From NCBI GenBank assembly GCA_049520395.1, contig JBEKPV010000195.1, positions 1 through 6,143 on the forward strand: a stretch of 6,143 nt of DNA. Direction: 5' to 3'. Both the position numbers and the translations under genes were made by a program. Positions 1-4,237 of the stretch are shown here, in pieces. Position 1 is the first letter of the stretch. Every line of letters starts with the position of its first letter. A model generated the notes under the pieces. The model saw only the letters and a program-made list of their open reading frames with translations, was not told where the DNA came from and made no database searches. The DNA is from UBA1161 sp049520395. Its GTDB lineage: Bacteria > Planctomycetota > Phycisphaerae > Tepidisphaerales > Tepidisphaeraceae.

Positions 1-75
1 GGTGAAGGCGCCGGTATCCTCGGGGGGCGGGTTGCTGGGGGGCGTTTGGGGGTTTTCGTTTTGTTCGTTGTCCAT
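1..75 (-). CDS. N-terminus of an unrecognised protein (partial, runs off the left edge)
   Basis: Only the first 25 codons are in the window, starting at an ATG whose complement is 73-75 and reading leftwards. The peptide begins MDNEQNENPQTPPSNPPPED and is rich in Asn, Gln, Glu and Pro, so it is probably a disordered N-terminal tail; no domain or signal peptide can be seen. An AGGAG lies 3 nt upstream of the ATG (79-83), a tight but plausible ribosome binding site. The gene follows mutL on the same strand after 38 nt and may be co-transcribed with it or use its own weak promoter. Codons are C-ending, as in mutL. The function cannot be assigned from this fragment. Confidence 0.65.
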   Translation of the reverse strand, partial: MDNEQNENPQTPPSNPPPEDTGAFT

Positions 76-102
76 GGGCTCCTGTCAATTTATTGGGGCG
101 GT

Positions 103-108
103 ATTGTA
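103..108 (-). promoter_or_regulatory. possible -10 box for the leftmost gene
   Basis: TACAAT on the minus strand lies in the 38-nt gap between the mutL stop and the next ATG, and would give a leader of about 20 nt that includes the AGGAG. It matches the TA-N-AAT pattern of the two other -10 boxes in this window. No convincing -35 box is seen, so this may be chance. Confidence 0.3.
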
Positions 109-113
109 GCGTG

Positions 114-1649
114 TCAGAAGCCGGTGCGTTTGAATTGTTTTTCGAGGAGTTCTTGGAGAAAGTCGATGGGGTCGAGGCGGTGGAGGAAACTGGGGAAGGC
201 ATGGATGGCGACGCCGTCGGGACCGACGGGGGCGGCTTCGATGCCGAGGCGTTGCAACAGGGGCTGGACTTGATCGAGGATGGCCATTTGGCGCGGTGGC
301 GCGGGGAATGTGGCGGGAATTAATAGGCGCTGACTTTCCAGGGGGCCGACGGCGAGACGGGATCGGAGGTCCTCGTACATGACGCGTTCGTGGAGGGCGT
401 GCTGGTCGATGATGATGAGGCCGTCCTCGGTTTCGGCGACTAGATAACTGTTGTGAAGTTGCAGGGCGGAGACGACGGGGCCGGGGATGGCGGCGGGGGG
501 CGGCGGTGTTTGCGCGGGCGGCGCGTGAGCGGTTAGGGGAGCGGGGGGCGGCTCGAGGCGCGCGTCGGGGGATCGGAAGAAATCGGCGAGGCGCTGGCGG
601 AGTTCTATGTGCTGCGGGATTTGCGGCGGTCCGTGGGGGACGGCAGCGGGGGTTAGGTCGCTGGTGAGGAGGCGCTCGCGGATGGCGGAGAGGACTAAGC
701 CGTGGACGCGGCTGCTGTCGCGGAAGCGGACTTCGGATTTGGTGGGATGGACGTTGACGTCGAGATCCTGGGGGGGCATGGAGAGGAGGAGGATGGCGGC
801 GGGCTGGCGGCCGGGCTCGGTTAGGCCGCGATAGGCTTCGCGCAGGGCGTGCTGGATGAAGCGGTCGCGGACGCATCTTCGATTGAGGAATAAATATTGG
901 TGCTTGGGAGTGGGGGAGGCTAGTTCGGGCTTGCCGATGAGGCCGGTGAGATTGATTTCGGCGTCGCGGACGTCGAGGGAGAAACAGAGATCGGCGAATT
1001 CTTCGGGCCAGGCGGCGAGGCAGCGCTGGCGGGGGGTGGTGGCGGGGAAATCGAGGACGGTGCGGCCGTTGTGGAGGAATTTGAAGGCAATTTCAGGGAA
1101 GGGGATGGCGATGCGGACGAGGGCGTCGCGGATGTGACCGAATTCGGTGGAGACGCCTTTGAGGAATTTTCGGCGTGCGGGGGTGTTGAAGAAGAGGTTG
1201 CGGACTTCGATGACCGTGCCGGGGTTTCCGGAGGCGGCTTGGGGCTGGTCGATTTGGCCGCCGAGATTTTGGATTTCGTGGGCGATGGAATCCTCGCGGG
1301 TGCGGCTGAGGATTCGGGATTGGGAGACGGAGCCGATGCTGGCGAGGGCTTCGCCGCGGAAACCGAGGGTGGCGATGTGCGTGAGATCGTTGTCGTCGCG
1401 GATTTTGCTGGTGGCGTGGGGGGCGAAGGCCAAGGGTAATTCGGCGGGGGGGATTCCGGCGCCGTTGTCGATGATTCTGATCAGGGTGTTGCCGCCTTCT
1501 TCGGCTTCGATGGTGATTTGGGTGGCGCCGGCGTCGAGGGAGTTTTCGACCAGTTCTTTGACGACCGATGCGGGGCGCTCGATTACTTCGCCGGCGGCGA
1601 TGCGGTTTACCAGGGAGGGGGATAGTTTTTCGATGGGGGTGCGGGGCAC
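114..1649 (-). CDS. mutL: DNA mismatch repair protein MutL, C-terminally short
   Basis: MutL is the GHKL-ATPase that couples mismatch recognition by MutS to strand incision. The start is a GTG (complement of 1647-1649), giving 511 aa. It places the family's opening helix (PIEKLSPSLVNRIAAGEV) at residues 5-22, whereas the longer open frame upstream runs through the intergenic repeat. ATPase motifs are complete: E32 and N36 in VVKELVENSLDAGA, DNGAGI at 61-66, HATSK at 78-82, GFRGEAL at 96-102, and NLFFNTPARRKFL further on. A transducer domain with DVNVHPTKSEVRF follows, then a Pro/Ala-rich linker. The C-terminal domain starts normally, with DQHALHERVMYE at 415-426 (the DQHA-x2-E-x4-E endonuclease motif). 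The protein ends at LLEKQFKRTGF, about 85 residues after that motif, without the ACH-x-A-[IV]-K-A and C-P-H-G-R-P motifs that I know to complete the metal site. Only 38 nt follow before another gene, so no out-of-frame remainder is hidden there. MutL identity is certain; nicking activity is doubtful. Confidence 0.94.
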   Translation of the reverse strand: MPRTPIEKLSPSLVNRIAAGEVIERPASVVKELVENSLDAGATQITIEAEEGGNTLIRIIDNGAGIPPAELPLAFAPHATSKIRDDNDLTHIATLGFRGEALASIGSVSQSRILSRTREDSIAHEIQNLGGQIDQPQAASGNPGTVIEVRNLFFNTPARRKFLKGVSTEFGHIRDALVRIAIPFPEIAFKFLHNGRTVLDFPATTPRQRCLAAWPEEFADLCFSLDVRDAEINLTGLIGKPELASPTPKHQYLFLNRRCVRDRFIQHALREAYRGLTEPGRQPAAILLLSMPPQDLDVNVHPTKSEVRFRDSSRVHGLVLSAIRERLLTSDLTPAAVPHGPPQIPQHIELRQRLADFFRSPDARLEPPPAPLTAHAPPAQTPPPPAAIPGPVVSALQLHNSYLVAETEDGLIIIDQHALHERVMYEDLRSRLAVGPLESQRLLIPATFPAPPRQMAILDQVQPLLQRLGIEAAPVGPDGVAIHAFPSFLHRLDPIDFLQELLEKQFKRTGF

Positions 1650-1656
1650 GAGTTGG

Positions 1657-1662
1657 ATTATA
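1657..1662 (-). promoter_or_regulatory. -10 box of mutL, implying a leaderless transcript
   Basis: A perfect TATAAT on the minus strand is followed by 7 nt (CCAACTC) and then the GTG start of mutL. The expected transcription start thus falls on or next to the first base of the start codon. No Shine-Dalgarno sequence precedes the GTG, which agrees with leaderless initiation. No clear -35 box is seen about 17 nt upstream. Confidence 0.6.
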
Positions 1663-1690
1663 GCGGGGGATGGGAGACTTTCGAGATTCG

Positions 1691-1734
1691 GCCCCTCACC
1701 CTTGCCCTCTCCCCACGGGTACGTGGGGAGAGGG
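1691..1734. repeat. REP-like palindromic element between divergent promoters
   Basis: CCCTCTCCCCAC (1705-1716) and GTGGGGAGAGGG (1723-1734) form a perfect 12-bp inverted repeat around a 6-nt loop. They are preceded by CCCCTCACCCTTG (1692-1704). A CCCTCACCC lead followed by a CCCTCTCCC/GGGAGAGGG palindrome resembles intergenic palindromes I know to be scattered in many high-GC bacterial genomes. No T run follows on either side, so a terminator is unlikely. Copy number in this genome cannot be judged from one window. Confidence 0.6.
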
Positions 1735-1754
1735 GAAAATGCGGTGGGGTGCGA

Positions 1755-1760
1755 TAGAAT
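1755..1760 (+). promoter_or_regulatory. -10 box of the RNA methyltransferase operon, implying a leaderless transcript
   Basis: TAGAAT is followed by exactly 7 nt (GTTTGGT) and then the ATG at 1768, the same geometry as the divergent mutL promoter. There is no Shine-Dalgarno sequence before this ATG. No -35 hexamer is recognisable. An in-frame ATG at 1759 overlaps the box itself, so 1768 is the better start. This may be the main promoter for the whole plus-strand gene series. Confidence 0.55.
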
Positions 1761-1767
1761 GTTTGGT

Positions 1768-2580
1768 ATGGAACACCTTGAAGGACGGCAATCGGTGCTG
1801 GCGGCGCTGGGGGCGCGGGTGCGGAAGTTTGAGGTGATCCTCGTCGACCATGCGGCACATGAGGAGAAGGTTCGTGAGGTGCTGGCGGCGGCGGAGGCGG
1901 CGAATGTGCCGGTGAAACGGGTGGCGGGGGCGGAATTGAGTGCGCTGGCGCATGGGGTGACGCATGGGGGAGTGGTGGCGGTTTGTTCGGGGAAGCCGCG
2001 GACTTCGGGGGAGGAACTTTTGAGGCTGGTTGCGGAGTTGGGGCGGGCGCCGTTGCTGCTTCTGATTGAGGGGATTGATGATGCGCGAAACCTCGGGTTC
2101 ACGCTTCGGAGCGCGAAGGCTTTGGGGGCGGATGCGGTGATGATTAAGAAGCATCTTTGGGATTTTGATCCGGTGGAAGTGGCGCGGCCGGCTTCGGGGG
2201 CTTATGAGCAGTTGCCACTGGTGCAGGTGGAGGATGTGGAGCTGTTGCGGCGGCTGAAATCGGAGGGGTTGCAATTGCTGGGGTGCGTGGCGGGGGCGCG
2301 GCGGAGCATCTATGAAGCGGAATTGGCGGGTCCGGTAATCCTGGCGATTGGCGGGGAAAAACGGGGGCTTTCGGGGGCGGTGCGGGATATTTGCGATGGG
2401 TTTATCACGATTCCAACGGAGGCGGGCGCGGCGTCGTTGCCGCTGTCGCATGCGGCGGCGGTGGTGATGGCGGAGGCTGGGCGGCAGAGATGTGTTTTTG
2501 ATAGGCTCAAGGGGCGGGATCGGGTAAGCTCGGAGGCTTTGGCGGCGGCGGCAGCCGCGGAGAAAAAAGACCATGGCTAA
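1768..2580 (+). CDS. TrmH/SpoU-family RNA 2'-O-methyltransferase (RlmB-like)
   Basis: This 270-aa cytoplasmic enzyme should transfer a methyl group from S-adenosylmethionine to a ribose 2'-OH of rRNA or tRNA. Residues 1-75 (opening MEHLEGRQSVLAAL, ending THGGVVAV) match the L30e-like substrate-binding domain of RlmB-type enzymes. Residues 97-245 form the knotted SPOUT catalytic domain: motif 1 IDDARNLGFTLRSA (N108, R114), motif 2 IGGEKRGLS (194-202) and motif 3 IPTEAGAASLPLSHAAAV (215-232). In motif 3 the usual SLN-V-S reads SLPLS, so the conserved Asn is Pro225. The Ala/Lys-rich tail from about 255 overlaps the next gene by 8 nt. The ATG at 1768 gives the standard domain start; the open frame continues upstream through the repeat and the mutL antisense strand, which is not coding. 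RlmB (G2251 of 23S rRNA) is the closest named relative I recognise, but the exact target is unproven. Confidence 0.88.
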   Translation: MEHLEGRQSVLAALGARVRKFEVILVDHAAHEEKVREVLAAAEAANVPVKRVAGAELSALAHGVTHGGVVAVCSGKPRTSGEELLRLVAELGRAPLLLLIEGIDDARNLGFTLRSAKALGADAVMIKKHLWDFDPVEVARPASGAYEQLPLVQVEDVELLRRLKSEGLQLLGCVAGARRSIYEAELAGPVILAIGGEKRGLSGAVRDICDGFITIPTEAGAASLPLSHAAAVVMAEAGRQRCVFDRLKGRDRVSSEALAAAAAAEKKDHG

Positions 2581-2845
2581 AGCAAATGTCGATCCGACGG
2601 AACTGCGACGATTTGCCCAGGATCTGAACCGATTCAACAACGAACTTCAGGGGCTTTTGCAAAGCCTGCAGGGGCGATTGCGCGGCCTGGATTCGACGTG
2701 GCGGGATCAGGAACAGCGGAAATTCACCGAGGCGTTTGAGCAGACACTAAAGGCGATCGGGAGCTTTCTGGAAAATTCGCATCAGCATGTGCAGTTCCTG
2801 AGCAAGAAGGCGGGGGCGATCGAGGAATATCTGAAGCAACGCTAA
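2573..2845 (+). CDS. WXG100-like small helical protein (type VII secretion-type), copy 1
   Basis: This 90-aa, cysteine-free, almost wholly helical protein has the length and shape of the WXG100 (ESAT-6) family: helix 1 at about 7-37, a turn at LDSTWRDQ, and helix 2 at about 47-88. Members form helical-hairpin dimers and are substrates or partners of FtsK-type ATPases in type VII secretion. The turn holds W43-R44-D45 instead of W-x-G, and F51 sits at W+8, where ESAT-6-type proteins carry an aromatic residue. No signal peptide or membrane segment is seen, as expected. It overlaps the end of the methyltransferase by 8 nt, with GGAG at 2559-2562 upstream, so translational coupling is likely. The family call rests on size, hairpin pattern, turn motif and a downstream FtsK-like gene; export is not shown. 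Confidence 0.8.
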   Translation: MAKANVDPTELRRFAQDLNRFNNELQGLLQSLQGRLRGLDSTWRDQEQRKFTEAFEQTLKAIGSFLENSHQHVQFLSKKAGAIEEYLKQR

Positions 2846-2863
2846 TTGGGGCGGAGTAATTTC

Positions 2864-2867
2864 GGAG
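2864..2867 (+). promoter_or_regulatory. ribosome binding site deciding the start at 2873
   Basis: GGAG sits 5 nt before the ATG at 2873. The in-frame TTG at 2846, directly after the previous stop codon, would add nine residues (MGRSNFGAK) but has no comparable site, so the ATG is preferred. Confidence 0.65.
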
Positions 2868-2872
2868 CGAAA

Positions 2873-3919
2873 ATGTCCACATCGGCGCGCGTCGATTCCA
2901 TTGACTCCATCAAGGAATTTCGTGTTTACCTGACGAAGTTTCAGGAAATGGCGACGATCGCGCTGGGGGATGCGGATTCGGAGATGGCGCGGGTGCAGAA
3001 CTGGCTGGAGGGGGAACAGGATAACTACTGGTCGGGGCAAATTCGCAAAAGGCAGGAACTGGTTTCGCGCGCGGAAGAGGCTTATCGGGGGAAAAAACTG
3101 TTCAAGGACGCGACGGGGACGACGGCGTCGGCGATCGAGGAGCAGAAGGCGCTGCAGGTTGCCAAGAAGAATTTGGCCGAGGCGCAGCAGAAATTGAATA
3201 ACGTTCGACAATGGAATCGGAAATTGCAGAAGGAGATCGTGCTGTACCGGGGCGGGGTGGCGGCGTTTTCCAACGCGGTTTCGGCGGGGATTCCGTCGGC
3301 GATCGCGCATCTGGGGGCGACGATCGAATCGCTTGAGAAATATATCGGGATCGCGGCGGCGGCGGCGAGCGATGTGGGAGGCGAGGCGGCTTCGGTGGCG
3401 GGGATGGAATCGGGACGCGGTTCGATGGCGCGGGCGCCGGATACCAAGCCGGCGGCAAAGGAAGAGGCGGCGGTCGATCCGAAGGCGCTGCGGGAGACGG
3501 TTCCGCGGGAGAATTCGGTTGGGGAGCCGGTGCCGCTGGCGCTAGTGAATTTGATTTGTGGGTCGGTGAAGCCGGAGCAGCGGCAGGCGGCGGCGACGCT
3601 GCCGGCGGGTGAGGCGGCGGGGGACGATGAGACGGTGATTTTGTCGGCGGCGGCGGCGTGGGCGGAGCGGGTTTTTATGGTGCGGATGGGGCCGCCGGGG
3701 ATTTTCACGTGGTTCGTGGGGGCGGTCGATGCGGCTGGGGATACGGTGTACAATAAGGCATTGATCGGGCAGGTTCGGGCGGCGAGGCCGGATTTGGGCG
3801 AGCTCTTGAATTTGCCTGCGGGATCGCTTTTGATTTTCGATCGCGATGGATTGTCTGGTGTTTATAACTCTAGTAATGAGAATGTGTTACCCGAGATCGC
3901 GGAAGAAGTGAAAGGATAA
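2873..3919 (+). CDS. unrecognised helical-plus-globular protein in the type VII-like operon
   Basis: This 348-aa soluble protein has no signal peptide or membrane segment. Three parts are visible. Residues 1-160 are helical, with a charged coiled-coil-like stretch at about 55-125, and include N43-W44 and a literal W53-S54-G55. Residues 160-215 are a low-complexity Ala/Pro/Glu/Lys linker that includes a five-alanine run. Residues 215-348 look like a compact alpha/beta domain with hydrophobic strands such as ERVFMVRM (265-272) and IFTWFVGAVD (277-286), a PDLGELL helix (306-312), and LPAGSLLIFDRDG (314-326). The long helical N-domain plus linker plus different C-domain recalls LXG- or WXG-type effectors, but no toxin motif is seen. 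The C-terminal pattern faintly recalls DUF2185/Imm33-type immunity domains; that is a weak impression. It could be a substrate, an adaptor or a structural part of the system. It begins 27 nt after the WXG100-like gene. Confidence 0.8.
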   Translation: MSTSARVDSIDSIKEFRVYLTKFQEMATIALGDADSEMARVQNWLEGEQDNYWSGQIRKRQELVSRAEEAYRGKKLFKDATGTTASAIEEQKALQVAKKNLAEAQQKLNNVRQWNRKLQKEIVLYRGGVAAFSNAVSAGIPSAIAHLGATIESLEKYIGIAAAAASDVGGEAASVAGMESGRGSMARAPDTKPAAKEEAAVDPKALRETVPRENSVGEPVPLALVNLICGSVKPEQRQAAATLPAGEAAGDDETVILSAAAAWAERVFMVRMGPPGIFTWFVGAVDAAGDTVYNKALIGQVRAARPDLGELLNLPAGSLLIFDRDGLSGVYNSSNENVLPEIAEEVKG

Positions 3920-3936
3920 ATGGATTTGGTGGGATT

Positions 3937-3965
3937 CCCCCCACGGCGGCGCCGTGGGCGTTTTT
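3937..3965 (+). terminator. Rho-independent terminator or attenuator inside the operon
   Basis: CCCACGGC (3940-3947) pairs perfectly with GCCGTGGG (3951-3958) around a GGC loop. CG and five T (3961-3965) follow. It lies 18 nt after the stop of the upstream gene and before the second WXG-like gene. The T run is short and ends in GTGGGG, so read-through is likely. Partial termination here would make the upstream genes more abundant than the membrane ATPase. Confidence 0.6.
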
Positions 3966-3975
3966 GTGGGGAGTT

Positions 3976-3980
3976 GGAGG
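3976..3980 (+). promoter_or_regulatory. strong ribosome binding site deciding the start at 3987
   Basis: GGAGG lies 6 nt before the ATG at 3987, the best Shine-Dalgarno sequence in the window. It favours this start over the in-frame GTG at 3954, which lies inside the terminator stem and has no such site. Confidence 0.75.
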
Positions 3981-3986
3981 TTTGGT

Positions 3987-4199
3987 ATGGGAATGCATGA
4001 AGGGCGAGCGCGGTTGGGAAAGTCGGTGAAGGAATTGATGATGCACTGGGCGGAGACTCGGTCGCATTGGGATGACTCGACGAGCAAGGCGTTTGAGAAC
4101 CGGTTTTTGGTTCCGATCGATATGGACTCGCGGAAAGCGATCACGGCGATGGATGGGATGGCGCAGGTTCTTCAGAAGATTAAACACGATTGCGAATAG
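3987..4199 (+). CDS. small WXG-like helical protein, copy 2
   Basis: This 70-aa protein has a short helix 1 (about 5-26), then H27-W28-D29-D30, then helix 2 segments with a break at LVPIDMD (41-47). W28, D30 and F36 reproduce the W-x-D-x5-F spacing of the 90-aa protein encoded upstream (W43, D45, F51), although the two sequences otherwise differ. It is shorter than a typical WXG100 protein, mainly before the turn. It has one cysteine (C69) and no signal peptide or membrane segment. Its place directly before the FtsK/SpoIIIE-type gene suggests it is a partner or substrate of that ATPase, perhaps pairing with the other WXG-like protein. The motif could be coincidental in so short a protein, but the strong ribosome binding site and operon position support a real gene. 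Confidence 0.75.
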   Translation: MGMHEGRARLGKSVKELMMHWAETRSHWDDSTSKAFENRFLVPIDMDSRKAITAMDGMAQVLQKIKHDCE

Positions 4200-4202
4200 T
4201 CG

Positions 4203-4217
4203 GCCGCCGGTGGCGGC
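4203..4217 (+). repeat. short inverted repeat before the FtsK-like gene
   Basis: GCCGCC and GGCGGC form a 6-bp G+C-only stem with a GGT loop in the 38-nt gap. No T run follows, so it is not a terminator. It could influence mRNA folding ahead of a start codon that lacks a Shine-Dalgarno sequence, or be a by-product of GC-rich composition. Confidence 0.35.
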
Positions 4218-4237
4218 GGCATGTTAGCGAAATCAAC

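Noticed and set aside
85..876. Long minus-strand frame, 263 codons, rich in Pro, Arg and His
   Set aside because: It is an out-of-frame shadow of mutL caused by C-rich codons; it has no domain character.
1147..1767. N-terminal extension of the methyltransferase frame by about 200 residues
   Set aside because: It is antisense to mutL and passes through the repeat; the RlmB-like domain starts at the ATG at 1768, just after a -10 box.
1650..2102. N-terminal extension of the mutL frame by 151 residues
   Set aside because: It would cross the palindromic repeat and run antisense to the methyltransferase gene; MutL homology begins right after the GTG at 1649.
1696..2640. Minus-strand frame of 314 codons opposite the methyltransferase
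   Set aside because: Arg/Pro/Gln/His-rich composition typical of antisense GC-rich DNA, with no motif or ribosome binding site.
2846..2872. TTG start adding nine residues to the 348-aa protein
   Set aside because: It abuts the preceding stop without a ribosome binding site; the ATG at 2873 has GGAG at good spacing.
3340..3375. GCG/GGC triplet runs as a possible tandem repeat
   Set aside because: They encode a short alanine run in a linker and reflect codon preference; no regular repeat unit is present.
2747..3753. Overlapping minus-strand frames opposite the 348-aa protein
   Set aside because: Low-complexity Arg/Pro or Ser/Ala composition; the plus-strand frame has a ribosome binding site and operon context.
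3954..3986. GTG start adding 11 residues to the 70-aa WXG-like protein
   Set aside because: It lies inside the terminator stem with no ribosome binding site, while GGAGG sits 6 nt before the ATG at 3987.
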